From positions 1,706,501-1,770,500 of the forward strand of contig NZ_CP133605.1 of NCBI RefSeq assembly GCF_031199965.1: 64,000 nucleotides of DNA. Reading direction: 5' to 3'. The stretch comes from Paenibacillus sp. D2_2. Its GTDB lineage: Bacteria > Bacillota > Bacilli > Paenibacillales > Paenibacillaceae. A program made the translations under genes and the position numbers. Positions 18,713-28,416 of this stretch are shown piece by piece (position 1 is the stretch's first letter; each line of letters opens with the position of its first letter). Below the pieces are notes generated by a model. That model was not told the DNA's origin. It ran no database searches and saw only the letters and a program-made list of their open reading frames with translations.

Positions 18713-19471
18713 ATGAAACTATCAGCAAGATTGCAGGCTATTGCAGAAGAGCTTCCGCTCGGGTGCAGACTGGCCGATATTGGATCGGATCACGCGTTAT
18801 TACCGGTCTATGCAGTAAAGAATGGCAAGTCCTCTTATGCTGTGGCCGGGGAAGTGAATGATGGCCCTTGTGAAGCTGCTCGGAGACAAGTTGCCGAGGC
18901 TGGGGAACAGAGTCGTATTTCTGTACGCAAAGGTGACGGTTTGGCTGTCATCAGCACTGGGGAAGTTGATACGATCACGATCGCCGGAATGGGCGGGGCA
19001 TTGATTGTATCCATTCTTACAAGCGGGATTGATAAGCTAGTCGGAGTGAAGCAGCTCGTACTTCAACCCAATGTCGGGGAAGAATTCGTACGAACCTGGT
19101 TGATCGATAACGGATGGTATCTGGTGAAAGAGCAAATATTGGAGGAAGACGGGAAGATCTACGAGATCCTGACTGCTGTACTCGATCCACAAGCAGAAGC
19201 GCTGAACGAACAATTGTACCGTGATAAGACGATGAGTGGCAGTATCATCATTTCCAAACCGTTGCAACTAAGAATAGGACCTAGATTAATCATGAATCCT
19301 TCGCCTGTGCTGCTGAAGAAGTGGCAGGGAGAAATAGCGAAGCTGGAGAAAATTTGCCGCCAGGTAGCATTGTCCAGTCTGGAGACATCCCGTGAACGGG
19401 AGAACGAATTCAGGCAGGAGATAGATCAGCTTAAGGAGGTATTGACATGCTGGCAAAAGGACAGACCGTAA
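18713..19471 (+). CDS. trmK: tRNA (adenine-22-N1)-methyltransferase TrmK
   Basis: A 252-residue SAM-dependent methyltransferase. The SAM-binding motif LADIGSDHALLPVYAV is at residues 20-35 and AGMGGALIVSIL lies near residue 90. The C-terminus is a coiled coil. TrmK methylates A22 of tRNA. The start ATG 18713 (MKLSARLQAIAEELP) fits the family; the open frame extends upstream to 18602, but that part has no family likeness. It overlaps the next gene by 25 bp. Confidence 0.92.
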   Translation: MKLSARLQAIAEELPLGCRLADIGSDHALLPVYAVKNGKSSYAVAGEVNDGPCEAARRQVAEAGEQSRISVRKGDGLAVISTGEVDTITIAGMGGALIVSILTSGIDKLVGVKQLVLQPNVGEEFVRTWLIDNGWYLVKEQILEEDGKIYEILTAVLDPQAEALNEQLYRDKTMSGSIIISKPLQLRIGPRLIMNPSPVLLKKWQGEIAKLEKICRQVALSSLETSRERENEFRQEIDQLKEVLTCWQKDRP

Positions 19472-20562
19472 TTCAGTATATGGAGCAGCTTGCTCCTAAG
19501 CATGTTGCTATGGAAGGAGATAAGATTGGTCTACAGCTTGGCAGCCTAAGCAAGGAGATCACAGGCATTCTCGTTGCACTTGATGTCAATGAGGAAGTTG
19601 TCGACGAAGCCATTTCTCTCGGAGCCAATTTGATCATAGCGCATCATGCGATAATCTTCAGACCGCTTCCATCTATACAGGTGGATACCCCGATGGGGAA
19701 AGTCTATGAGAAGCTAATCAAGCATGATATCGCTGTCTATATAGCTCACACGAATCTAGATATTACGGAAGGCGGTATGAATGATTGGATGGCTGAAGCG
19801 CTTGGATTCGAGCCTAGCGCCTCTCTGGAAGATATTCATACAGACAACCTGTACAAACTGGTTGTATTCGTTCCGAAGGATCATCATCAGCGTGTGCTTG
19901 ACGCTATGCTTAACGCTGGAGCAGGGGCGATCGGCAATTACAGTCATTGCAGCTTCAATATTGAAGGCTATGGCACGTTCAAACCTGGGGAAGGCACGGA
20001 TCCTTATATTGGTTCGCAGGGCAAGTTGGAGAAAGTTGAGGAAATTCGCATCGAGACGATCGTTCCGGCTAGCATTCGTAATCAGGTGATTCAGGTAATG
20101 CTGAGAAATCATCCGTATGAAGAGGTAGCCTATGATCTATATCCGATGGATCTGAAAGGACGCACTTTGGGATTAGGGCGGGTAGGCAAACTCGCAGAGC
20201 CGGTAACCTTAAAGGAATTTGTGGATCGTGTCAAAGTGAAGCTTGATGTTCCTGCTGTCAGGGTTGTTGGCGATATGAATCGGACCATTAAGAAGGCTGC
20301 TGTGCTAGGCGGTTCAGGGGGGCGTTATTGGAAGCATGCGCTGTTCCAGGGAGCAGATGTGCTCGTGACGGGAGACGTAGATTATCATACGGCACAGGAT
20401 GCATTCATGGCCGGAATCACCATTATTGACCCAGGCCATAATGCGGAGAAGATTATGAAAGCGAAAGTATCTGAATGGTTAACTGAGAAACTGACTGAAC
20501 ATAAATATGAGACGAAGGTTGTTGCATCCAAAATCAATACCGAGCCATTTATGTTTATGTAA
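19447..20562 (+). CDS. yqfO: Nif3-like dinuclear metal centre protein (YqfO)
   Basis: A 371-residue Nif3/GTP cyclohydrolase I type 2 family protein. Metal-binding motifs are ANLIIAHHAIIF, YIAHTNLDI and VTGDVDYHTAQDA. The middle region (about residues 130-235) is the extra PII-like domain found in the longer bacterial members. The family forms hexameric toroids, and a secure biochemical role is lacking. The start lies inside trmK, so the pair is coupled. Confidence 0.92.
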   Translation: MLAKGQTVIQYMEQLAPKHVAMEGDKIGLQLGSLSKEITGILVALDVNEEVVDEAISLGANLIIAHHAIIFRPLPSIQVDTPMGKVYEKLIKHDIAVYIAHTNLDITEGGMNDWMAEALGFEPSASLEDIHTDNLYKLVVFVPKDHHQRVLDAMLNAGAGAIGNYSHCSFNIEGYGTFKPGEGTDPYIGSQGKLEKVEEIRIETIVPASIRNQVIQVMLRNHPYEEVAYDLYPMDLKGRTLGLGRVGKLAEPVTLKEFVDRVKVKLDVPAVRVVGDMNRTIKKAAVLGGSGGRYWKHALFQGADVLVTGDVDYHTAQDAFMAGITIIDPGHNAEKIMKAKVSEWLTEKLTEHKYETKVVASKINTEPFMFM

Positions 20563-20602
20563 ATTTATTATTAGTGTTTTTTGAATTACCTATAAATTGG
20601 AC

Positions 20603-20631
20603 TTGAGATAACTTGATTTACCCTGTATACT
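20603..20631 (+). promoter_or_regulatory. Probable promoter of the RNase P RNA gene
   Basis: TTGAGA at 20603-20608 and TATACT at 20626-20631 have a 17-bp spacer. A start near 20638 fits the RNA whose first helix begins near 20649. Confidence 0.65.
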
Positions 20632-20648
20632 AACTAGTGTTGCTTTTC

Positions 20649-21050
20649 GAAAGTTTGACAGACAATCGCTGGCGGCTTCGGCCGCGAGAGGAAAGTCCGG
20701 GCTCCATAGGGCAGGATGCTGGATAACGTCCAGTCGGCGCGAGCCGAAGGATAGTGCCACAGAAATGGACCGCCGATGGCCGCCGCAAGGCGTGCACAGG
20801 CAAGGATGGAACCGAGGTGTAAGAGACCCCGAGGAACGCTGGTGACTTCGTTCCTGGTAAACCCCATCTGGAGCAAGACCTAATGGGACGCAGCTTCTTC
20901 ATTGAAGTAGCCTTAGCCCGAGGCGCGTCTGGGTTGGTCGCTGGAACCACATAGTAATATGCGGTCTAGATAGATGATTGTCACTTACAGCGGGAGGGTA
21001 GTTCCCGTTTTACCGCTACGAGTACAGAACCCGGCTTATGGCAAACTTTC
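20649..21050 (+). ncRNA. rnpB: RNase P RNA, type A architecture
   Basis: The catalytic RNA that removes 5' leaders from pre-tRNA. The ends pair as helix P1 (GAAAGTTTG 20649-20657 with CAAACTTTC 21042-21050). Conserved blocks in order are GAGGAAAGTCCGGGCTCC, ATAGGGCAGG, AGTGCCACAGAAA, GGTAAACCCCATCTGGAGCA, TAGATAGATGATTGTCAC and ACAGAACCCGGCTTAT. The sequence resembles the ancestral type A RNA of E. coli rather than the B. subtilis type B RNA. Confidence 0.96.
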
Positions 21051-21134
21051 ATCACTCGCAACATTTTTATCTAACTGGTTGCCGCAAGTATCTCTACTGC
21101 GGTCATCCGCCTCAAATAATAAATTAACAGAGCA

Positions 21135-21165
21135 AAAAGACGGCTGTCTCAGCCGTCTTTTTTTG
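21135..21165. terminator. Bidirectional terminator between rnpB and the subtilase gene
   Basis: AAAAGACGGCT (21135-21145), loop GTCTC, AGCCGTCTTTT (21151-21161), with T runs on both strands. It sits between two converging transcripts. Confidence 0.9.
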
Positions 21166-21168
21166 TAC

Positions 21169-23036
21169 TTATTTCAATCTATCGATGACCCTATCCATCT
21201 TGCGTTCGATGGACTGTGGCCAGAATTGCAGTGATGCTTCGCCTCCACCTGCAGCCTCAAGCGCTGCATAGACATTGATTTGCCCGTAACCGTAATATTT
21301 GTCATGTCCTACTTCGCCAAGATCAATTACATTTTTGCGGATAAGGTCCATCACTTCTGTATTCTTCAGATCCGGATTGATCGAGCGGATCAATGCAGCT
21401 AGAGCGGTTACATGCGGGCATGCCATCGAGGTGCCCGACAAGGCTGCGTACTGGTTGTCTGGATAGGTGCTGGCAATGCTCTCACCCGGAGCCATCACAT
21501 CCACATAATCGCCGTAATTCGAGAAGGAAGCCTTCTTCAAATTATAGTCGGTGGCTGAGACGGACAGGACTTCTGGATAGGCAGCCGGATAGCCCGGGCG
21601 CTCTGTATTGTCATTGCCTGTGGCTGCGATAAGCACAACATCATGATCGTAAGCGTACTTTACTGCCTCGTGGAGGAACTGTGCATCAGCGTAATTGCCT
21701 AGACTCATATTGATCACTTTTGCGCCGTTATCAGTGGCCCAGATTATTCCTTGTGCGACAGAATAGGTCGTACCTGCCCCGACTTGTCCAACGCTTTAAC
21801 CGGAAGAATCTTGCCATTCCACATCATACCGGCAATGCCTTCGTTATTGTTGGTATTTGCCGCGATAATTCCGGCAACGTGGGTGCCGTGACCGACATCG
21901 TCAAGCGGTTCTTTATCAGGATCAACGACATTGTAGCCTTTCAGCAGCCGTCCTTTTAAATCTGGATGTTGCAGATCGACTCCCGTATCAACAATACCGA
22001 CAATGACATCATTGGCTCCTTTACTTAACTTCCAGCCACGTGTCGTATCGATAATCGGCAGATTCCATTGATATTCTGAGAACAGCATGTCATTGGGTAT
22101 AATGGGGGTGTCGTCCAGACTTGTCTCATTGGTCATATATAGGTAATGTGGCTCCACATAATCAGGCTGCCAATTTTTAAGGAAATAATCTTTCAATTCA
22201 TTCATGGTCATCGTATCGGAACGGAAAATATAGGTGTTCACTATTTTTTGCGGCGGTCTGCAATGTAGATCGTTCATTATTTTTTTTCTGTCTTGTGTCG
22301 TTAGTCCGCGCTTAAAGGTGACCACGATTTCATTTTCATAGAAATGGCTCGCTTTTTCATTATCATGACCTGTTTTGACTGTGATATCGCGTAAGGTGTC
22401 GGTCTCAACGGATTCTACCTTGTATTTACCTTCCTTCGGATAGGGGATCAGCCGGAGATTTTTATGCTGATGATCCTTTACCTTACCGAGAATACCTAAG
22501 TCCATAACAGCGATTACCCCGTCTCCGCCCTGCTTCGCAGGTTCCGCTGTAATATAAAATTTTGGATTTTTTTGTGGAAAAGCCGGGGATTCATATGCCT
22601 TTCCTTTCTGTAGCGACTTCTTGGCGTAGACGATATAGCTTGCAATTTGTTTCTGTTCCTCACTACTCGGCTTGTATTGAGCAGCACGAACTTCCTTCGT
22701 TCTGCCGCTTGTGCCATCAAACCAAAGAATGGATTTGAACTGCTGGTGCCCCTTTTGCAATTCTGCAGCAGAGGAGGTCATCTTATCCGGATTAACCTTG
22801 TGTGTAGCTAATGCCCGAAGATGCCCTTTGGTATCCATTCTTATTAATCGTTCTGTTGCTGTCATATCACGATGCAGCATCATTTGCTTCAAGTGCTGCT
22901 CCTCCTTCGGACCAGGAGCCGGACTCGTACGTTCTGCTGCTTGGCGTGGAGCCTTCTCATTGAAGGGATACAAGCCAATCATGGCAGCGGCAGTGATTCC
23001 CACAACACCGACTAAGGCCCATCTGAACCATTTCAT
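21169..23036 (-). CDS. Secreted subtilisin-like serine protease, S8 family (frameshift near 21778)
   Basis: About 622 residues after repair. An N-terminal membrane or signal segment (WALVGVVGITAAAMIGLY, residues 6-23) precedes a roughly 300-residue pro-region and the S8 domain. The catalytic triad is visible: Asp in VGIVDTGVDLQHPDLKG, His in GHGTHVAG and Ser in SGTSMACPHVTALAAL. The literal frame breaks at 21744 because one C (G on the coding strand) is missing from CCCC at 21777-21780; repair gives SGQVGAGTTYSVAQGI. It ends at the bidirectional terminator. The natural substrate is unknown. Confidence 0.9.
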
Positions 23037-23262
23037 GTTATTGCCTCCTTAACTGTATAAGTTGAACGATTCCATTCAACTTATATGGCTGATTGAAGAT
23101 ATGAATTAGGTTGCTATGGAGCCTGTTTTTTTATTCCAAGACCGGAATCTGAAGAGCTAGCAATAGTCTGGTATCATCCCCATCTTTTGTCTTGCTTTGT
23201 CAACCATTTTGAAGGCATAACGAGCAATACAGAGGGAACACTGTTCTCGAGGTGATTAATCA

Positions 23263-23490
23263 ATGACAAGCGGGAGTAAACCCATTGTAAAATGTAGCGT
23301 GGCCGATTGTGTTCATTGGGGAGAGAAAAATATTTGTCAGGCTGAAAGCATTATGATCGATATCGACCAGAACGCTACTCGCCAGTATCATGCGGAATTT
23401 GCCGGCGAATCATTCGATTCTGAGAATCAGACCAAAGCAACAACATCATCTGCTACTTGCTGTCATACCTTCAAGCCCAAGTCAAAGTGA
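23263..23490 (+). CDS. DUF1540 cysteine-containing small protein
   Basis: A 75-residue protein with VKCSVADCVHWGEKNICQA and a second Cys pair near the end (ATCCHTFK). This is the DUF1540 pattern, probably a metal-binding module and often linked to sporulation. No function is established. The RBS CGAGGTGAT at 23249-23257 places ATG 23263. It is read divergently from the subtilase. The 226 bp between them show no clear operator. Confidence 0.85.
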   Translation: MTSGSKPIVKCSVADCVHWGEKNICQAESIMIDIDQNATRQYHAEFAGESFDSENQTKATTSSATCCHTFKPKSK

Positions 23491-23525
23491 ATTTCCCAAT
23501 TTTACAACCATAGGAGGTGCTGTAG

Positions 23526-23975
23526 ATGAATGATAACAATGACAACCAACATGATTTTTATGGAGGAAGAAAACGTCTAGATTTTCCACGTAAAGATCAT
23601 TCAGAACATCCAGTAAATACAAATAATAATTCAGACAAAGAAGAATACGCTTCGGAAATTTCTCCAACGGCCCCAGTGGGCGGGGCAAGTTGGGATACTA
23701 CGGAGCGCCGTGAGATTCGTTCGGAGAGTAATGATGAAGTTGAACGATCAGATACGGGGGTTGCCGATAGTAGCATAGGACGTACTGTTGGTTATGTTGG
23801 AGTTGGAATCGGGATCGCCTCGTTGTTTCTCTGGAGCATTGTTCTTGGACCACTCGCCGCAGTATTAGGCTTCTATGCATACAGTCAAGGAGCTAAGACG
23901 TCTGGTGGCTGGGCGATTGGTCTGGGTATTGTAGCGACTCTAAGTTATTTCTTTCTGATTCCATTTACTCGTTAA
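23526..23975 (+). CDS. Small membrane protein with hydrophilic N-terminus
   Basis: 149 residues. The first ~85 are very polar, rich in Asn, Asp and Glu. Two hydrophobic segments follow (about residues 90-118 and 125-146), joined by a short glycine-rich turn. The layout recalls DUF4190-type proteins, but I do not recognise a specific family. The RBS TAGGAGGTG at 23511-23519 is strong. It is possibly co-transcribed with the DUF1540 gene 35 bp upstream and is closed by a terminator. Confidence 0.75.
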   Translation: MNDNNDNQHDFYGGRKRLDFPRKDHSEHPVNTNNNSDKEEYASEISPTAPVGGASWDTTERREIRSESNDEVERSDTGVADSSIGRTVGYVGVGIGIASLFLWSIVLGPLAAVLGFYAYSQGAKTSGGWAIGLGIVATLSYFFLIPFTR

Positions 23976-23982
23976 TTTTTGT

Positions 23983-24020
23983 AAAAGGCTGACATCCTTC
24001 TGATGTCAGCCTTTTATTTT
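23983..24020 (+). terminator. Intrinsic terminator
   Basis: AAAAGGCTGACATC (23983-23996) pairs with GATGTCAGCCTTTT (24002-24015), followed by T-rich sequence. Confidence 0.92.
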
Positions 24021-24033
24021 GGTGCTACTTCAT

Positions 24034-24056
24034 GTTCAACAGAGGTCTTTATGAAC
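24034..24056 (+). repeat. Remnant of both ends of the dispersed element
   Basis: GTTCAACAGAGGTC is followed closely by TATGAACTACTTCTATAAAA. These resemble the left end and the right end plus flank (GAACTACCTCTA) seen elsewhere, with the core missing. Similarity is partial. Confidence 0.45.
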
Positions 24057-24145
24057 TACTTCTATAAAAAGAGGTGGTCATGATTGCCAATGCCGTGTAA
24101 AATATATACATATATCTTTTTGTACAAGTAGAGGAGCTGGCCGAC

Positions 24146-24898
24146 ATGCAAATTGATCCGCGGACGATGGAACAGCTAATTTCGCTCCAGGTGAAGAATA
24201 ATGTTGATCTGCAAGGGAACAAAGCAGGAGATGCATCAAGTGGTATAGATGGTTCTTTGTTCGATATTTTGCTTCAGGAAATGATGATGGCTGATGGCAG
24301 CATTACGCCGGAGGATTATGAAGATCAGATTTCGAATATCTCCGCCCAGTTGAACGATTATTTGAACAGTATGAATGGGCTAGTCACTGACAGCTCGGAC
24401 AGTTATAATATAGGTTCTGTTATTCCGAATACTCCGGTCTCTTCTGGACAACATGTCACTTCTTCCTCCAAGCACGAGATTGCTGGGGACATTCAGCAAT
24501 TGATTACAGATGCTGCTCAGCGTTATGGGGTAGATCCGAGCTTGATTCAGGCTGTTATTGAGACGGAATCCTCCTTCAATCCGAAGGTTGTATCTTCTGC
24601 GGGAGCGAAGGGCCTAATGCAATTAATGGATGGAACAGCTCGTGGGTTAGGAGTTACGGATTCATTCGACCCTGCCCAAAATATAGATGGCGGAACACGC
24701 TATCTGGCTAATCTGATCCGACGTTTCGGAGGCAATGAGCGAACCGCGCTTGCTGCTTATAATGCTGGTCCGGGCCGCGTACAGAGAGTTGGTATAAGTA
24801 ACGATCAGGAGCTGATGGACAAGCTTCATTTATTGCCGCGTGAGACGCAGAATTATGTATTTAAAGTAACGAGTGCTCGCAGCAAATATGAAGTGTAG
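24146..24898 (+). CDS. Lytic transglycosylase (SLT domain)
   Basis: A 250-residue protein with a polar N-terminal region (about 1-105) and a C-terminal SLT goose-lysozyme-like domain. ALIETES-type catalytic Glu is seen in LIQAVIETESSFNP, followed by SAGAKGLMQLMDGTA and AAYNAGPGRV. Such enzymes cleave the glycan strands of peptidoglycan. No classical signal peptide is visible. The layout resembles B. subtilis YjbJ/CwlQ. The start is ATG 24146 behind AGAGGAG (24130-24136). Confidence 0.9.
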   Translation: MQIDPRTMEQLISLQVKNNVDLQGNKAGDASSGIDGSLFDILLQEMMMADGSITPEDYEDQISNISAQLNDYLNSMNGLVTDSSDSYNIGSVIPNTPVSSGQHVTSSSKHEIAGDIQQLITDAAQRYGVDPSLIQAVIETESSFNPKVVSSAGAKGLMQLMDGTARGLGVTDSFDPAQNIDGGTRYLANLIRRFGGNERTALAAYNAGPGRVQRVGISNDQELMDKLHLLPRETQNYVFKVTSARSKYEV

Positions 24899-24972
24899 CA
24901 TCCAAAATGTGGCTGTAGAATGTTTTTCAATTAGACGCCTGATTGCAGGGCTGATATATTAAGATCAAAGGG

Positions 24973-25010
24973 AAAACGCACCGGCCACTCCCGGAAATCT
25001 GCGTTTTTTC
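24973..25010 (+). terminator. Intrinsic terminator
   Basis: AAAACGCA (24973-24980) pairs with TGCGTTTT (25000-25007), with an inner CCGG pairing and a run of T. Confidence 0.8.
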
Positions 25011-25050
25011 TTTTGGTCTTTTTTCAGCTTGGATTATGATCGAGTATGTG

Positions 25051-25065
25051 TGAACTACCTCTAAA
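25051..25065 (+). repeat. Solo right-end flank of the dispersed element
   Basis: TGAACTACCTCTAAAAG matches the conserved right end plus flank of the element (GAACTACCTCTA). It lies just ahead of the cysteine desulfurase RBS. The match is short and may be coincidental. Confidence 0.4.
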
Positions 25066-25082
25066 AGGAACTAGGTGAAATT

Positions 25083-26230
25083 ATGAAATATATGGATTAT
25101 GCAGCAACGACGCCGCCTCATCCCGAGGTTGCTCGTACGATTGCTGAAGTCATGAGCCTGCATTATGGTAACCCCTCATCATTGCATATTTTGGGGAACA
25201 GAGTGAACAATTGCTTAAAAAGGCTCGTGAGGTTTGCGCTGGAGCTCTCCAGGTAAAACCATCTGAGATTATCATTACATCAGGAGCTTCCGAGAGCAAT
25301 AATGCGGCCATTAAAGGTGCCGCCCTGCAATTTATGAATCGGGGTAAGCACCTTATAACGACTGCAATAGAGCATCCTTCAGTCTATGAATGCTGCAAGC
25401 AGCTAGAAAGTTTTGGTTGGGATGTAACTTATCTGCCGGTTAACCATGAAGGAACTGTAACTCCGGAGCAGGTATGTGCTGCCATCAAGGACGATACGGT
25501 GCTTGTCTCGATTATGCATGTGAATAATGAGACGGGAAGCATTAATCCTGTTCAGGAGATCGGCAAGCAGCTTAAGGAACTATATCCACGTGTGCTATTT
25601 CATGTGGATGGCGTACAAGCATTCGGAAGACTTCCTTTGTCACTTCAAGCTTCGTATATTGATATGTACAGTTTGTCTGCTCATAAATTCAGAGGCCCCA
25701 AAGGAATTGGCCTGTTATACATCCGCGAGGGAATTAAGCTCCAGCCTCTACTTATTGGGGGCGGTCAGGAGGGTGGAAGAAGGGCTGGCACAGAGAATAT
25801 TCCTTACATCGTAGGGATGGCCAAGGCTATTAGAATGGCAAAAGAGGAGCAAGTCCAAGCTGCTGAGCATTTACGACATCTCAGAAATGTCCTGATGGAT
25901 GGTATTAAGTCTATACCGAAGCTCGTGCTTAATTCACCGTCAGATGGTGCACCGCATATCATTCATTTTTCTTGTCCAGGAATGAAGGCAGAGGCTATGC
26001 TCCATATGCTGGAGGAGGATGGATTCCTCGTATCGACTCGTTCGGCTTGTTCCTCTAAGAAGAGTGAGCCAAGCCGCATCCTTCTGGCTATGGGCAAAAG
26101 TGTTGAAGAAGCTTCCTCAGGCATCCGTGTAAGTCTTGGTGAGGAGCATTCGGAACAGGATATACAACAATTTCTGGTCGCTCTTCAAAGAGCGGTAGCG
26201 CGTCAGGAAGATTTGAAGGGGAGAGGCTAA
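25083..26230 (+). CDS. Cysteine desulfurase, NifS/IscS type (frameshift near 25195)
   Basis: About 382 residues after repair. It begins KYMDYAATTPPHPEV, typical of the class V aminotransferase fold. PLP Lys lies in SLSAHKFRGPKGIG and the catalytic Cys in STRSACSSKKSEPS near residue 327. The literal frame breaks after SSLHILG because one G is missing from GGGG at 25193-25196; repair gives GEQSEQLLKKAREV. Its stop overlaps the thiI start (TAATG), so it is likely the sulfur donor for ThiI in tRNA 4-thiouridine synthesis, like the nifZ-thiI pair of B. subtilis. Confidence 0.92.
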
Positions 26231-27471
26231 TGAATTTAGATTATGAAATGCTGTTGCTCCGGTTCGGAGAGATTACGGTCAAGGGGAAAAATCGCTCTAA
26301 GTTCGAACGGGCGGCTTTGTCCCATGTTAAAGCGTTACTTCGCGCTTTTCCGGGAACGGAAGCGATTTATGAATATGGAAGGATCTATGTGAGATTAAAT
26401 GGTCAGGCTGCTGATCCAGTCGTCTCATCGTTAAAAAATATTTTTGGCCTAACCTCGATTAGCCCGGTGAAGGTATCGCCATCCAAGCTTGAAGATATTA
26501 TTGCTATCGCTGTTGATTTTGTAAAATCGATACCGCAGGACAAGTATAAAACATTCAAAGTGCATGGACGCCGGGTCTTCAAAGGCTTTCCTCATGCTTC
26601 ACTAGAGCTGAATCACCTGGTGGGAGGTCCTATACTTAGTGCATGCCCACATTTGAGTGTTGATGTTCATCATCCGGATTTTGAGCTACGAGTGGAAGTC
26701 CGTGAGCATGTAACCTACCTGTTCTGCGAAGTGATTCCAGCCGCAGGCGGATTCCCACTAGGAACGAACGGTAAAGCGATGATGCTCCTTTCCGGTGGAA
26801 TCGATAGCCCGGTCGCTGGCTATTCTGCTATGCGTCGCGGTCTGGAGATCGAATGCGTGCATTTCCACAGTTATCCGTTCACGAGCAAGAAAGCGGAGGA
26901 GAAGGTGCTTGATCTCGCTCAGGTGCTATCTGGCTTTTCGGGTAGAATCAAAGTACATCTCGTTCCATTCACTGACATTCAGACTGCCTTGGCGAAGTCG
27001 GGTCAGGACAATTTAATCATCACACTGATGAGAAGATCCATGCTGCGCATCGCTACTAAGCTTGCTGAGAAGAACGGGGCACTGGCTCTAGTTACGGGTG
27101 ACAGTCTCGGTCAGGTAGCAAGCCAGACACTGGCTAGTATGAATGTAATCGGCAAAGTGACGGATCTGCCACTGCTGCGTCCGCTTGTCATGATGGACAA
27201 AGAAGATATTATTTCAATGGCAAAGAAGATCGGGACCTATGATTTATCAATTCTTCCTTACGAGGATTGCTGTACACTATTCGTTCCTAAATCACCGGCA
27301 ACGAACCCGAACCTACGGATTGTTGAACATGTCGAAAAAGAATTGACCGAGCTTGATCAGATGATTGAAACGGCTGTAGAGAATACGGAGTCGGTTATCG
27401 TTAAGCCTCATGTCATTATCCGCAAGAATCAAAAGGATGAGCCAGAAGTTGTTCAAGAGCAATGGTTCTAA
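26230..27471 (+). CDS. thiI: tRNA 4-thiouridine sulfurtransferase ThiI
   Basis: 413 residues. An N-terminal ferredoxin-like domain with RFGEITVKGKNRSKFE is followed by THUMP (about residues 60-165) and a PP-loop domain with MMLLSGGIDSPVAGY near residue 180. The C-terminal rhodanese domain of the E. coli enzyme is absent, as in Bacillus. It makes s4U8 in tRNA with the adjacent cysteine desulfurase. It overlaps the desulfurase stop. A bidirectional terminator follows at 27539. Confidence 0.95.
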   Translation: MNLDYEMLLLRFGEITVKGKNRSKFERAALSHVKALLRAFPGTEAIYEYGRIYVRLNGQAADPVVSSLKNIFGLTSISPVKVSPSKLEDIIAIAVDFVKSIPQDKYKTFKVHGRRVFKGFPHASLELNHLVGGPILSACPHLSVDVHHPDFELRVEVREHVTYLFCEVIPAAGGFPLGTNGKAMMLLSGGIDSPVAGYSAMRRGLEIECVHFHSYPFTSKKAEEKVLDLAQVLSGFSGRIKVHLVPFTDIQTALAKSGQDNLIITLMRRSMLRIATKLAEKNGALALVTGDSLGQVASQTLASMNVIGKVTDLPLLRPLVMMDKEDIISMAKKIGTYDLSILPYEDCCTLFVPKSPATNPNLRIVEHVEKELTELDQMIETAVENTESVIVKPHVIIRKNQKDEPEVVQEQWF

Positions 27472-27479
27472 GAGCGGAA

Positions 27480-27511
27480 GTTCAAAAAGTCCGAAACCGC
27501 CCATTTTGAAC
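27480..27511 (-). repeat. Core-less copy of the dispersed element after thiI
   Basis: In reverse orientation: GAACTTCCG flank, GTTCAAAAAGTCCG, then ACCGCCCATTTTGAACACTCATTAA. Both ends and the conserved ATGAGT flank are present but the core is gone, leaving a 32-bp hairpin. Confidence 0.7.
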
Positions 27512-27538
27512 ACTCATTAATAATCATTAAGAATAATA

Positions 27539-27587
27539 AAAACGGAATCCAGCCGCTAACCTGCGGATAAGGATTCCGTTTTCTTTT
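27539..27587. terminator. Bidirectional terminator between thiI and TerC gene
   Basis: AAAACGGAATCC (27539-27550) pairs with GGATTCCGTTTT (27571-27582), with an inner CCGC/GCGG pair and T-rich sequence on both strands. It lies between converging genes. Confidence 0.88.
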
Positions 27588-27589
27588 TG

Positions 27590-28288
27590 TTACATTTGTT
27601 CTCTCGGTTTTTGCCTTCTGCTCTTGTCTTCCGTAGATTTCTTGCGATAGCCCGCGTAAAGAATGACGATGATAGCGATGGCAATCAACAAATATCGTAA
27701 GAAAGGCTTGTCCTCGAAGAAGGGAAGAAAATGAGGCTCCTCCGTTATCATCTTGGCAGCGGTAAAAGCGAGCACGGCTGCTCCCAGGTATACGATCCAA
27801 GGGAAATGGTCTAATAGCTTGATGAAGAGCGTGCTTCCCCAGACAACAATCGGAACGCTGATCAATAGTCCAATAACGACAAGGATCATATGCTGCCCGG
27901 CTGCTCCGGCTACGGCAATGACATTATCGAGCCCCATGGCCGCATCGGCGATAATAATCGTCCGCACTGCCGCCCATAATGAATCTTTCGCTTCGATCGA
28001 ATCATGTGAACCATTATCGCTTAGTACCTTATACGCGATAAAGAGTAGAAGGGCACCACCAATTGCTAATAACCAAGGTATTCTAAGCAGCCACACGACA
28101 AGCAGTGTGGCGATAATTCGAAGAATCAAGGCACCGCCGGTACCAAAGATGATGGCTTTCTTTTGTACGTTATGAGGCAGCTTCCTGGCTGCCATACCGA
28201 TAACAATTGCATTATCACCGGCAAGAATTAAATCGATGAATACAATGTTAATGAGTGATAGAAAAAAAGATGTACTTAACCATTCCAC
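27590..28288 (-). CDS. TerC family integral membrane protein (YjbE/YkoY type)
   Basis: 232 residues with about seven membrane segments. TerC hallmarks are IVFIDLILAGDNAIVIGMA near the N-terminus and IIADAAMGLDNVIAVAGA in the middle; their acidic residues probably bind a metal ion. Bacillus relatives export manganese or help metallate exoenzymes. A GTG start at 28288 is chosen because AGAGGAAG lies 9 bp upstream; the open frame continues 14 codons further without an RBS. It is divergent from a second TerC gene. Confidence 0.88.
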   Translation of the reverse strand: MEWLSTSFFLSLINIVFIDLILAGDNAIVIGMAARKLPHNVQKKAIIFGTGGALILRIIATLLVVWLLRIPWLLAIGGALLLFIAYKVLSDNGSHDSIEAKDSLWAAVRTIIIADAAMGLDNVIAVAGAAGQHMILVVIGLLISVPIVVWGSTLFIKLLDHFPWIVYLGAAVLAFTAAKMITEEPHFLPFFEDKPFLRYLLIAIAIIVILYAGYRKKSTEDKSRRQKPREQM

Positions 28289-28416
28289 AATTGTCACTTC
28301 CTCTAAAGATGTATATACGTAATAACTCATATAAAAGATTCAATTATTCAGTTGGATTTTTGAAACAGGCATAGCTTGACTCATTCTCTCATACAAGTTG
28401 TAAGGGAGGGGTGAGT

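Noticed and set aside
28289..28416. Manganese (yybP-ykoY) riboswitch ahead of the TerC genes
   Set aside because: The divergent region is only 128 bp and lacks the conserved GGGGAGUA-type blocks.
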